NCBI GenBank assembly: GCA_937928215.1
Contig: CALFWL010000184.1
Coordinates: 1 to 36,119, forward strand
Source: an uncultured Pirellulaceae bacterium
GTDB lineage: Bacteria > Planctomycetota > Planctomycetia > Pirellulales > Pirellulaceae
Direction: 5' to 3'
Length of the DNA stretch: 36,119 nucleotides
Positions within the stretch are counted from its first letter, which is position 1; each line of letters begins with the position of its first letter. This document shows, in pieces, positions 25,019-33,046 of the stretch. A program made the translations under genes and the position numbers. The notes under the pieces are model-generated. The model saw nothing but the letters and a program-made list of their open reading frames with translations, did no database searches and was not told the origin of the DNA.

Positions 25019-25614
25019 ATTCTTTCATTGTCGACAGACAACTCCGACCCGCGTGCTGAACCTCAAACCCGCGGTGACAGGACTGCACTCGGGAGGGGGC
25101 CTTCTCCGCCCGCACTCCGTCAGTTGACCAAGCACCCGGATCCACCGGGTCGGACGGAGCCTCCTCTTCTCGTCAATGTAATACTAAAGGGAGAGGAAGG
25201 CTCCGCCCGCACCCACGCGGATTGATAACGCTCAAACAAATGATCGGGGCGGGCAGACCTCAAGCTTCCGATTCCGCACGCGAACACAGGGACGGGAAAA
25301 CCCGTCCACACCCGTCAATGGACCAAGCTTCCTGAGCCCGCCGGGTCGGACAGAGCCTCCCCCTCCCCGCAATGCAATCACCACCGGGAGGGGAAGGCTC
25401 CGCCCGCGCCCCATCACTTGACGACGGACCCGCCGGGTCGGACGGAGTCTCCCCTCCCGTCAATGCAATAATAAAGGGAGGGGAAGGCTCCGCCCGCACC
25501 CCACGATCCACCGTCACGATGGCAACACGTTGTCAATTGAGCAATCGCGTCGTTCTGTTCGCATCAAGCTGCGATAAACCCGATCGGAGCATTGCCCTCC
25601 CATCGTTCGCTGGA
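25019..25614. other. Convergent intergenic region filled by a hairpin array
   Basis: This 596-bp gap between the oppF-type gene (plus) and folK (minus) holds the repeat array at 25091-25497 and a separate hairpin at 25290-25307 (GGACGGG, AAAA, CCCGTCC). Short frames on both strands cross the repeats and are not credible genes. The final part, 25506-25614, shows nothing. Confidence 0.6.
25091..25497. repeat. Array of long imperfect palindromes (three full copies, one half)
   Basis: Full copies lie at about 25142-25210, 25337-25407 and 25429-25497, with a right half at 25091-25113. Each runs from GGGTCGGAC(G/A)GAG through a C/T-rich arm, a 15- to 17-nt loop containing CAATG, a G/A-rich arm GGGAG(A/G)GG and GGCTCCGCCCGC. 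The arms pair over about 19 bp with few mismatches. The copies are similar but not identical, and changes in the C/T arm of the first copy are partly matched in its G/A arm. Strong bidirectional RNA hairpins between converging genes suggest termination or transcript-end protection, or a REP-type element. Confidence 0.7.
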
Positions 25615-26355
25615 CTACGTCGCCGCTGCTAACGCCGCCATCACCTCTTCAACCGGCTCTTCCGACGATCGTAAATCCAACATCGGTCCCGCAAACTTCA
25701 GCGCGCGTTCGGCAACCTCTCGGTCGGCTTCTCTTGGCTCGAACACGACAACCAGTTTCGCGATCGATTCTAGGTCACTTAGCTGATCGACATCTGAAGC
25801 TTGCATGAACGTCCAACCTGCTAACCCCCCTCGCTGAGCCAAGGAATCCAGAAACTCAAGCGGTGCATTCACCCAAACGGCCACGCTGGATCGCTGATTC
25901 AGAATGTCCAGCAACTGAGCAATGGTCCTGCCTGAATTCCAATGCGCCATGTCTCCCGCGATCTCCAGGCACGGCTCGAGCACAAATCGACGGAAGGACA
26001 TCCGCGGATGAGGAACGGTCAGCGTTTCGGTGACGATTTGTCGATCACCGTAAAGCAATAAATCGAGATCAATCTTTCGTGATCCCCAACGAACCCGACG
26101 CTCGCGGCCAAGCTCCGTTTCAATGTCAACCAAACGCTTGTGCAACGATTGAGCGGACAACTCGCTGGCCAATCGAATGGATGCGTTCAAGTATGGTGGC
26201 TGGCCCCCCGGCCCTCCGACAGGCTCGGTTCGCAACGGTTCTCCGACGGCAATCACCTCGATGCCGTCCGTCGCGCGTAGTAACGTTACCGCCGACCGAA
26301 AACTAGCCTCAGGATCCCCTTCATTGGCTCCGAATGCGATCAAACAGTCGACCAT
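25615..26355 (-). CDS. folK: 2-amino-4-hydroxy-6-hydroxymethyldihydropteridine pyrophosphokinase with C-terminal extension
   Basis: 246 residues from ATG 26355 (MVDCLIAFGANEGDPEAS). The frame opens at 26436, but the family start sits exactly here. HPPK features: the LIAFGANEGDP strand and loop, TEPVGGPGGQPPYLNASIRLAS, and the signature WGSRKIDLDLLLYGD with its two catalytic Asp, then PHPRMSFRRFVLEP. It transfers pyrophosphate from ATP to the pterin in folate synthesis. HPPKs are usually about 160 residues; here about 85 extra residues (about 160-246) follow, with a predicted strand-helix pattern (VAVWVNAPLEFL, KLVVVFEPREADREV). No known domain is recognised in the extension. Monocistronic. 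Confidence 0.93.
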   Translation of the reverse strand: MVDCLIAFGANEGDPEASFRSAVTLLRATDGIEVIAVGEPLRTEPVGGPGGQPPYLNASIRLASELSAQSLHKRLVDIETELGRERRVRWGSRKIDLDLLLYGDRQIVTETLTVPHPRMSFRRFVLEPCLEIAGDMAHWNSGRTIAQLLDILNQRSSVAVWVNAPLEFLDSLAQRGGLAGWTFMQASDVDQLSDLESIAKLVVVFEPREADREVAERALKFAGPMLDLRSSEEPVEEVMAALAAAT

Positions 26356-26370
26356 CAAGTGCTCACTTGT

Positions 26371-26420
26371 GCTTTGTGACAATGAGAAGTTCGGGCTGGG
26401 AAAAAACGCAATCCATTGAA
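26371..26420 (+). repeat. Dispersed repeat, copy 3 (first segment)
   Basis: This 50-nt segment matches 9854-9903 at 38 of 50 positions without gaps, including an exact GTTCGGGCTGG and GCTTTGTGAC. In the shared frame it reads LCD..FGL..AIH, followed here by a stop. It lies just upstream of folK (start 26355, opposite strand) and upstream of the small gene at 26446. The second conserved segment of the family is not visible after it. Confidence 0.45.
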
Positions 26421-26445
26421 GGCTATCCAAGCGCATAAAAAATCG

Positions 26446-26727
26446 ATGGTAGGCTTCCTGCCTGAACCATCGAATCGTTGGGCTCGAAAGCCCGAAAAAA
26501 GGGTGTGGATCCGTCCCACGGCAAAAGCCGCCGACATCGATCCCTCAGTCGCCGCCACCCAAGTCGTACGAATCGGCCTCGAACCGATCCAGTATGTTCT
26601 CAAGTCCGCATTTCGCGCCCGACTTGCAACAGTTAACCACGAAGCAATCGAAAAGGACTTGAATCATGCAATGCAAACGCTCGAACAAACGACGGAAGCG
26701 ACGCAACAAGAAAACAATCAAAGATAG
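26446..26727 (+). CDS. Small hypothetical protein
   Basis: 93 residues from ATG 26446; the frame opens at 26416 but the ATG leaves no overlap with folK. Codon choice is like the neighbouring genes and the amino acids look protein-like: a basic N-terminus (SNRWARKPEKRVWIRP), a middle hydrophobic helix-like stretch (VVRIGLEPIQYVLKSAFRARL), and a charged Gln/Glu-rich end. No signal peptide, no family recognised. It is divergent from folK with only 90 bp between. Could be spurious, since no ribosome site is evident. Confidence 0.45.
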   Translation: MVGFLPEPSNRWARKPEKRVWIRPTAKAADIDPSVAATQVVRIGLEPIQYVLKSAFRARLATVNHEAIEKDLNHAMQTLEQTTEATQQENNQR

Positions 26728-27264
26728 GTTCAGACACCTGACGTTTCGAACCGTTCAACCAGATTCCCGCCGTCGCGGCATTCGGCCCACGTACGAGAAT
26801 TGAATTTGACTCGGATGGAAAGCAGTAAATATTAAAAATCTGAAGCTATTAAAACCCGAAGCGTTGGGCACACTTGCGGCTCGCGCCGGACTTGCTCAAC
26901 CTGATCAACGCTTCGCGATTGCGATCTTGTTCGTCTACTTTTGTTCGACTATTCGACGGAGCGTATTTTGCGGATGCGAAGTCGGTTGTCAAGCAACAAA
27001 GCAACTATTTTTTGAAACGATAGCACTGCGTAAAATCTCAAACAAAATTTGACCGTCGACGACGACCGATCGTTTCTCTTTCATCAACGCGTCCGACGAT
27101 TATCTTTGAAATAATCTGTTGGGCAGTCGACTCGCCTTCACGTCGTAAAGCCAGTACCGAAAACTGACTTCGCGTTCTGCTGTTCAGCTGTCAAGAAAAA
27201 AAGTAAAACTACACATCAATTTGGCAGCCTGTTCAATGATGCAAATCCAGAGCGAACCACCTCC
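26728..27264. other. Intergenic region upstream of def, with an inverted repeat
   Basis: The gap of 537 bp contains CGAAGCGTTG at 26857-26866 and its exact reverse complement CAACGCTTCG at 26906-26915, enclosing a 39-nt GC-rich interior. A smaller hairpin, GATTAT/ATAATC, occurs near 27098-27116. A 62-codon frame (26864-27052) overlaps the inverted repeat and is not credible. The def promoter is expected in the AT-rich part after 27170 but no boxes are clear. Confidence 0.4.
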
Positions 27265-27885
27265 ATGTCTGCAAAAGAAAATTCGATCGACGGCTTGACC
27301 AATCTGAAAATCGTTCAATACCCGCATCCCACCTTGCGGCATAAATCAAAACCGATTACCCGCGTCGATGCTCAACTCAAGCACATTATCTCTGAAATGT
27401 TTGACTTGATGTACGAAGCGAAAGGGATTGGTCTGGCTGCCAATCAAGTTGATCTGCCGCTACAGATGTTCATCGTTAATGTCGCTGGCAAACGAGACGA
27501 AGGTGAGGAGCTCGTTTTTATCAACCCCGTCGTTTCGTCGCCCAAGGGCACCGACGAAGCAGAGGAAGGTTGCCTGAGCATTCCATCGGTGGGAGCGAAT
27601 GTCGTGCGACCGGAACAGGTTCACGTTTCCGCATACGATCTGTCCGGAAACGAAATTGACGAAACTGTCGAGGGCATGCTGGCCAAGGTCATCCAGCACG
27701 AACACGATCATTTGCACGGCGTCTTGTTTATTGATCGTGTTCATGAAAGCAGTCGGCACCAATTGGAAATGGAACTTGCTGATTTTCAGCTGCAATACGA
27801 TCAAATGCGCTCGACCGGCGAGATCCCTGATGACGCCGCGATCAACAGGCGACTGGCTGCGATCGAAGCAAGATACTGCGCGTAG
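27265..27885 (+). CDS. def: Peptide deformylase
   Basis: 206 residues, starting at ATG 27265. The three deformylase motifs are intact: GIGLAANQ, EEGCLSIPS (metal-binding Cys) and QHEHDHLHG (metal-binding His pair and catalytic Glu). It removes the formyl group from the N-terminal Met of new proteins. The C-terminal tail after the last motif (about 50 residues: SSRHQLEMELADFQLQYDQMR...) is somewhat long and helical. The gene for methionyl-tRNA formyltransferase follows after 157 bp, the usual def-fmt pairing. Confidence 0.97.
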   Translation: MSAKENSIDGLTNLKIVQYPHPTLRHKSKPITRVDAQLKHIISEMFDLMYEAKGIGLAANQVDLPLQMFIVNVAGKRDEGEELVFINPVVSSPKGTDEAEEGCLSIPSVGANVVRPEQVHVSAYDLSGNEIDETVEGMLAKVIQHEHDHLHGVLFIDRVHESSRHQLEMELADFQLQYDQMRSTGEIPDDAAINRRLAAIEARYCA

Positions 27886-28042
27886 CGTCGACGGTTGCGA
27901 GTTGTTCAACTGAGCCGACAGCAGACCGTCAACCATCGACACTTTGAAACAGGCGCCGCAAAAAAATGGAGCCGAAAGTTCAAAGGCCATCCTCTGTTTT
28001 CGCCATTCACTTCTGTCCAAAAATACCAACAACGAAATCGAC

Positions 28043-29005
28043 ATGCGATTGATTCTTTTCGGCACCGGCCCGTTTGCCGTTCCAGCATTCAAGTCACTGA
28101 TCGATGACGCAACGCACGACATCGCGGCGCTGGTCACTCGGCCAATCAACGATGCAGGCAAACGTCGCAAGACCGCTGAAAATCCGACTCGCGATCTGGG
28201 TATCGCCGAAGGTTTGACGGTGCTCGATCCAGTCGATGCGAATGAGCCATCGTTTGTGACCAAGCTTGCAGAGTTCGGAGCAGACCTATTGGTCGTTTGC
28301 GACTTCGGGCAGATTCTTTCCAATGAATGTCTGGAGGCCGCAAAACTGGGCGGCATCAATCTGCATGGCTCCCTGCTGCCCAGATACCGTGGCGCAGCGC
28401 CAATCAACTGGGCGATCTACCATGGGGACAAAACAACCGGGGTGACGATCATTCACATGACGCCGCGACTGGATGGAGGCCCAATTTTGATCACGGCAGA
28501 AACAAAAATTGGAACCGCTGAAACGGCAGAAGAAATCGAGCCGCGTCTGGCTGAGCTGGGCGTTCAACCGGTTCACGACGCCATCGCAATGCTCGAAAAA
28601 TGGGATGGCGAATCAATGATTGGACAACCTCAGGATCAAGCCCTGGCCACGAAGGCTCCACGTTTGAAAAAAGCCCAAGGTTTGATCAACTGGTCCCAGC
28701 CGGCCACTCAGATCATCAATCACGTTCGAGCGTTTCGGCCATGGCCGGGAACATTTACCCATTGGGTCAACGCAGGCAAGCAGCCGCTTCGCTTGATCAT
28801 CCACTCCGCCGCCGTGGCGGAAGACCTTACCGATGCCGTCACAAAACCGGGACACGTGATCGCATGCGACCGCGACTGCCTGATCATTCAAACCGGCGCC
28901 GGAGCCCTTTCCATCGAACAACTTCAACCGGCGGGTAAAAAGAAGATGCCTGTCACCGACTTTCTGAGAGGTCGACAGCCTGCGGTCGGCGATAAATTTG
29001 AATAG
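28043..29005 (+). CDS. fmt: Methionyl-tRNA formyltransferase
   Basis: 320 residues from ATG 28043 (MRLILFGTGPFAVPAF). The frame opens 99 bp earlier, but this start matches the family exactly. Visible features: the N-terminal Rossmann strand FGTGPFA, ALVTRPIND, VVCDFGQIL, the formyltetrahydrofolate-site motif NLHGSLLPRYRGAAPINWAI with catalytic His, GVTIIHMTPRLDGG, and the C-terminal tRNA-binding domain (INWSQPATQIINHVRAFRPWPG). It formylates initiator Met-tRNA, the product later deformylated by the def gene upstream. The two are probably co-transcribed. Confidence 0.97.
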   Translation: MRLILFGTGPFAVPAFKSLIDDATHDIAALVTRPINDAGKRRKTAENPTRDLGIAEGLTVLDPVDANEPSFVTKLAEFGADLLVVCDFGQILSNECLEAAKLGGINLHGSLLPRYRGAAPINWAIYHGDKTTGVTIIHMTPRLDGGPILITAETKIGTAETAEEIEPRLAELGVQPVHDAIAMLEKWDGESMIGQPQDQALATKAPRLKKAQGLINWSQPATQIINHVRAFRPWPGTFTHWVNAGKQPLRLIIHSAAVAEDLTDAVTKPGHVIACDRDCLIIQTGAGALSIEQLQPAGKKKMPVTDFLRGRQPAVGDKFE

Positions 29006-29318
29006 CTCATTCATACGCGATGGCTATTTTTTGGGAGCCGTCGACGCTTGCCTCGAAAATGGCAGATCAGAAATCGCCAAAAACGCGAGTGAAATCAATT
29101 TCTGCGAAAGTCGGACTTCGTCATCCATCCGCGTTGAGTTGGACTGGCGGGAAAAGAACTAGGTTCAGACCCGCGTTTGCTTGGCTTTCTGGTTCGATTT
29201 CAAACATTCCGAAGAAACCGAGCCAATTTCGGCTCGCCAGTGAAAAACGATACACGGTAAACTGTTGGCAGAAGATTTTCTCAATTATTACTCGCGGCCT
29301 GATCGCGACCACGCACTC
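29006..29318. other. Intergenic region, no supported gene
   Basis: The gap between fmt and miaB has a 6-bp hairpin at 29219-29236 (GAGCC, AATTTC, GGCTC plus one pair) and nothing else I can name. A 120-codon plus-strand frame from 29020 overlaps miaB and has no domain; I reject it. The miaB frame is also open upstream to TTG 29265. Confidence 0.4.
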
Positions 29319-30803
29319 ATGTCTGCCGAAATCGCCACCCAAACTCATAAACTGTACATCGAAACGGTCGGTTGCCAGATGAACATGCTGGACAGCGAAA
29401 TGGTCGTCGCCAGTTTGCGGCAGCGAGGCTATGAACTGACCGACAGCATCGCCGAAGCCGACACACTGCTGTTCAACACTTGCAGCGTGCGTGAGCAGGC
29501 CGAAAACAAAACCTACAGTGCGCTGGGGCGTTTGCGAAAAGCCAAGCTGGAAATGCCCGAAAAGATCATCGGCGTGATGGGCTGCATGGCGCAAAAAGAT
29601 CAACAGCTGATCTTCAAACGGGCTCCGTACGTGGACGTCATCGCCGGGCCGGGTCAACTGAAAGAGATTCCTGACTTGATCGCCAGGGCTCGCAGCGAAG
29701 GTGGCAAACACGTGGCCGTTGGACTGGGTCGCAAAGACGGAAAAGTCGCCGACATCAAACGCTCCCACGAAACGTTTGATCCACTGCGTGATCCCACCAT
29801 GCGACCAACTCCTTTTCAAGCCTTCCTGCGAATTCAAATTGGCTGCGATAAATTTTGCACGTACTGCATCGTCCCGATGACTCGTGGGCCCGAACAAGGC
29901 AGAGATCCGCAGACGGTTTATGACGAAGCGTTGATTCTTGCCGATCAGGGCTGTAAGGAAATCACGCTGCTGGGTCAAACCGTCAACAGTTACAAGCACA
30001 TCGCCGCCGACGGTACAACAACGCGATTGGCCGATTTGCTGGTAAAGTTGCACGACATCGATGGGATCGAGCGAATCAAGTTTGTGACCAGCTATCCCAA
30101 GGACATGACTTACGACTTGCTGAAAACGATTCGCGACTTGGAAAAAGTTTCACCTTACCTGCACGTACCGCTGCAAAGCGGAAGTGATGCGGTGCTCAAA
30201 CGAATGAAGCGAGGCTACACCGTCGACGACTATCGGGACATGATGGCTCGCATTCACGAAACTCTGGGTGATGCGGCCGCGGTCTCCAGCGATTTCATCG
30301 TCGGCTTTTGCGGCGAAACAGAAGAAGAATTTCAAGAGACGGTGAAACTGGTCGAAGAGTGCCGATTTAAGAACAGTTTCATTTTCAAGTACAGCGAACG
30401 TCCCGGCACCAAGGCGTCGGACCATCTCCCGGACGACATTCCGTTCGAGGTCAAAAAACGTCGGAACAACGAATTGTTAACGGTACAGAATCGCATCAGC
30501 GAAGAGGACAATCAAAAATTTCTCAGCCAGACTGTGCAAGTGTTGGTCGAGGGGCCCAGTAAACGAGTCGACGCGGACATCAATGGCGGCGGCCCTGATC
30601 CGGAAACGGGATTGATGCAACTGACCGGGCGAACTCATTGCGACCGCATCGTCGTGTTTGAGGGGACCGAAAGGCTGATTGGCAAAACGATTCCGGTTGG
30701 CATCTACGAAATCTCAGCCTTCACGCTCATCGGCACCGTCATTACCGACCACGCTGTTTCTGCTCCGTTGGTCAGCCTGAGCGGCTCAGGCCGTACCTTG
30801 TGA
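29319..30803 (+). CDS. miaB: tRNA-2-methylthio-N6-dimethylallyladenosine synthase
   Basis: 494 residues from ATG 29319; a TTG at 29265 would add 18 residues and is less likely. The N-terminal UPF0004 domain carries three Fe-S cysteines: C19 in VGCQMN, C55 in FNTCSVREQAENK, C89 in MGCMAQ. The radical-SAM domain has CDKFCTYC (C176, C180, C183), with TRGPEQGR and later LHVPLQSGSDAVLKRMKR. A C-terminal TRAM domain (about 425-490) binds RNA. It methylthiolates i6A37 in tRNAs reading UNN codons. The MiaB type is supported by the FNTCSVREQAENK segment; other methylthiotransferases differ there. Confidence 0.96.
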   Translation: MSAEIATQTHKLYIETVGCQMNMLDSEMVVASLRQRGYELTDSIAEADTLLFNTCSVREQAENKTYSALGRLRKAKLEMPEKIIGVMGCMAQKDQQLIFKRAPYVDVIAGPGQLKEIPDLIARARSEGGKHVAVGLGRKDGKVADIKRSHETFDPLRDPTMRPTPFQAFLRIQIGCDKFCTYCIVPMTRGPEQGRDPQTVYDEALILADQGCKEITLLGQTVNSYKHIAADGTTTRLADLLVKLHDIDGIERIKFVTSYPKDMTYDLLKTIRDLEKVSPYLHVPLQSGSDAVLKRMKRGYTVDDYRDMMARIHETLGDAAAVSSDFIVGFCGETEEEFQETVKLVEECRFKNSFIFKYSERPGTKASDHLPDDIPFEVKKRRNNELLTVQNRISEEDNQKFLSQTVQVLVEGPSKRVDADINGGGPDPETGLMQLTGRTHCDRIVVFEGTERLIGKTIPVGIYEISAFTLIGTVITDHAVSAPLVSLSGSGRTL

Positions 30804-31091
30804 CCGCTTTCAACGAGGCGTGGCAAGCCCGGTTTTCGCGTGCATTGGTGTCAGCTGGAGGGAAAAATTTTCAAAAACTTTTGCCTGACCTGCCTGATGA
30901 CCAACCTTGCAGGCAAATAACGGGCCTTCATTTCCCGTTGCTCCGAAGTTCGTTGCCAGACATCGTTTTGGCGAAACACCGGGGACTTTAAGGGTTAAAC
31001 TAAGTTATCGCCTGCTGAATCCATCAGCCTTTGCCTCGCCGCAGTTGGTTGGAAGGCTTCGGATTAACCTTTAACGATTTTGGAGACAAAA

Positions 31092-31592
31092 ATGAAGAAA
31101 GCTATTTTGGCCTTTGGCCTCGTGGTAATGACCGCCTTTAGCGTGACGGCACAAGAAACCGCCAAAGTGAAGATGATGGTCGAAGACGCAGTTGGAGCGC
31201 CTGCTGCCGCTGTCGAAGCTGCCACCACAACCGAAATTGCAACACCTGCACCGGTTGCCGAGCCAATGATCATGGAAGGCACCGTTCTTGACGGTCAAGT
31301 GATCGACAGCAGCCAAGACATGACTTATACCGCTGCCCCTGCAATGGCTGCTCCAGTCGCTGATTGCGGATGTGGTGCTCCCGCTCCTGTGGTTGCTGCT
31401 CCCGTTGCTGACTGCGGTTGCGCTGCCGAGCCAGCACCTGCTCCATGTTGCGAACCAGAGCCTTGCTGCTGCGAAGCACCTGAGCCCGAGCCTTGCTGCG
31501 AACCAGCTCCATGCTGCAAGCGTGAGCGTAAAAAAGTTGTTCGTACTTGGTTGGCCAGCCGTCGTGACCGCCGCAACTGCTGTTGCGACTAA
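31092..31592 (+). CDS. Secreted Ala/Pro/Cys-rich protein
   Basis: 166 residues from ATG 31092, with GGAG 7-10 nt upstream. Signal peptide about 1-20 (MKKAILAFGLVVMTAFSVTAQ). The mature part is Ala/Pro/Val rich, then from about residue 95 a cysteine-rich segment made of short repeats: APVADCGCGA, APVADCGCAA, and then PCCEPEPCCCEAPEPEPCCEP-like units. About 17 Cys are present in all. A basic tail (KRERKKVVRTWLASRRDRR) and a final CCCD close it. The repeats and Cys pairs suggest metal binding or disulphide cross-linking at the surface, but no family is recognised. It ends before an intrinsic terminator. Confidence 0.75.
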   Translation: MKKAILAFGLVVMTAFSVTAQETAKVKMMVEDAVGAPAAAVEAATTTEIATPAPVAEPMIMEGTVLDGQVIDSSQDMTYTAAPAMAAPVADCGCGAPAPVVAAPVADCGCAAEPAPAPCCEPEPCCCEAPEPEPCCEPAPCCKRERKKVVRTWLASRRDRRNCCCD

Positions 31593-31639
31593 GCAAATCT
31601 GATCGACGATTTATTCGTCGTGATATGTTGACAAATAAG

Positions 31640-31673
31640 AACGCCGCCTGATTCAATCAGGCGGCGTTTTTTT
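31640..31673 (+). terminator. Strong intrinsic terminator
   Basis: AACGCCGCCTGAT at 31640-31652 pairs perfectly over 13 bp with ATCAGGCGGCGTT (31656-31668) around a TCA loop, and the T-run continues to 31673 (seven T in all). It lies 48 bp after the stop of the Cys-rich secreted gene. On the other strand the tail is less T-rich, so the main direction is plus. Confidence 0.9.
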
Positions 31674-31843
31674 GCGCTGATCCGACCTTCGGAACAGTTG
31701 GTGATAGTGTATGACTGCTGAGTCCGCAAATTCGGCAGGCTTTTAAATGATTGGCCGCCATTTATAGTTCCGACGGTCCTAAGTTCGCGAGCGTGACGCC
31801 TCCGGGCGAGGAATGTTTCACTCACGTCGACGACGGCAAGAAA

Positions 31844-32860
31844 TCAACGAAACATATCTGCAAGGATGGCGATAGTTTGATCCCATGTGGCAGCGGCGGA
31901 CTCAAAGTTCGCGTCCATCACTTTTAACGACGTGGGTGCATTGGTTCGGCTGCTGACGGTAACCTTTGGGTTTAATGGAAACTGAGCACTCGCTCCTTTC
32001 GCCAACCGTGATTCGATATCTGCTTGCAACAATCGGTCGATCACGGCCTTGGCTCGCTGAGGATTTGGGCCGTTCGCAATCAGGGAAATTGTATTCGGGA
32101 TCAGCAGCGCGCCCGACTGGTTGTCGCCTTGGTCGGGATAGACGATTGACACCGGACTACCTTTGTCAATTTCGAGCATCGCATCATCGGTGTCGGTCAA
32201 GCCGAACGCCAACTCACCGCGCCCGACCTTGATCGCCACCTGACGGTTGCCTCCTTCAATCACCGCGTTCGATTTAATCTGACGATACCAACGCTTCGCC
32301 GCGTCGACACCCAATCGATCGAACATGACAGCGGCATGAGTCGCCGAAGTTCCGAAGAGTGGCTTGGCCATCCCACATTTCCTGGACCATTTTGGATTGG
32401 CCAAGTCAAAGAACGAACGGGGCCGCTCATCGTGGTTGGCTATCAAATCTGTGTTGACGATAAACACTCTCGCTCTTGCGGCGAAGCCTGTCCACGAACC
32501 GTCCTCCGCCCGGTAGTTTGCGGGAATTTCAGCGGCTGCCTCCGAACTCCACGGCTCCAGCAGTCCCATCCGCTGCAACCGGACTGTGTGCAGAACTTCG
32601 TTATTCCAGAAAATGTCGGCTCGAGGGCGTTTGCGTTGTTGAATCAATTCCGTCACTAGGCCAACTGTCTTGTTCGATTCAACATCGAACTTGGATCGGA
32701 TGGTAACATTCAGTTCCGATTCAAGCTCTTCCAAAATCGGCCGCGAAAACTCCTTGTCCAGTACTGTGTAGATAACGACTTCGTTGTCGGCGGAGCCCAG
32801 ACAGCCTGCGAAAACAACCGTGCACAAGCAAACTGCGAATTTGAAAACTGAAAAAGTCAC
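31844..32860 (-). CDS. Iron(III)-type ABC transporter substrate-binding lipoprotein (orphan)
   Basis: 338 residues from GTG 32860. The N-terminus is a lipoprotein signal peptide with lipobox VFAGC (C20). The body is a type-2 periplasmic binding fold of the ferric/anion family: EVVIYTVLDKEFSRPILEEL, RADIFWNNEVLHTVRLQRMGLLEPW, VFIVNTDLI, and the GRGELAFGLTDTDDA and DQGDNQSGALLIPNTISLI segments. Ferric iron is the likeliest ligand by family, but phosphonate or other anions are possible. No permease or ATPase is adjacent. A 15-codon leader frame (ATG 32904) ends in TGA overlapping the GTG start. It is divergent from the metalloprotease. Confidence 0.88.
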   Translation of the reverse strand: MTFSVFKFAVCLCTVVFAGCLGSADNEVVIYTVLDKEFSRPILEELESELNVTIRSKFDVESNKTVGLVTELIQQRKRPRADIFWNNEVLHTVRLQRMGLLEPWSSEAAAEIPANYRAEDGSWTGFAARARVFIVNTDLIANHDERPRSFFDLANPKWSRKCGMAKPLFGTSATHAAVMFDRLGVDAAKRWYRQIKSNAVIEGGNRQVAIKVGRGELAFGLTDTDDAMLEIDKGSPVSIVYPDQGDNQSGALLIPNTISLIANGPNPQRAKAVIDRLLQADIESRLAKGASAQFPLNPKVTVSSRTNAPTSLKVMDANFESAAATWDQTIAILADMFR

Positions 32861-33046
32861 TTGGCAAGCCTGAAGAAACGCATTGTTTGCATCTGAATCG
32901 GCATAGAAAATCGAGCTGCGACCGACACGATGCTCTGAAGTGATATCGAGGATAGAATACGGAACTGGTCAAAGCAACAATGCGATCAATTCAAATGAAA
33001 AACCACATCAATTTTGGAACACATCTTGATCCACCAATGGACACGA

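Noticed and set aside
25091-25497. CRISPR-like array
   Set aside because: The repeats are long, imperfect palindromes with irregular spacing, there are no unique spacers of constant length, and no cas genes are nearby.
27460-28407. 315-codon minus-strand frame
   Set aside because: Antisense to def and fmt, both with intact catalytic motifs.
29121-30053. 310-codon minus-strand frame
   Set aside because: Antisense to miaB; no motifs.
30800-30991. 63-codon frame overlapping the end of miaB
   Set aside because: Starts within the miaB stop region, no domain, and no ribosome site.
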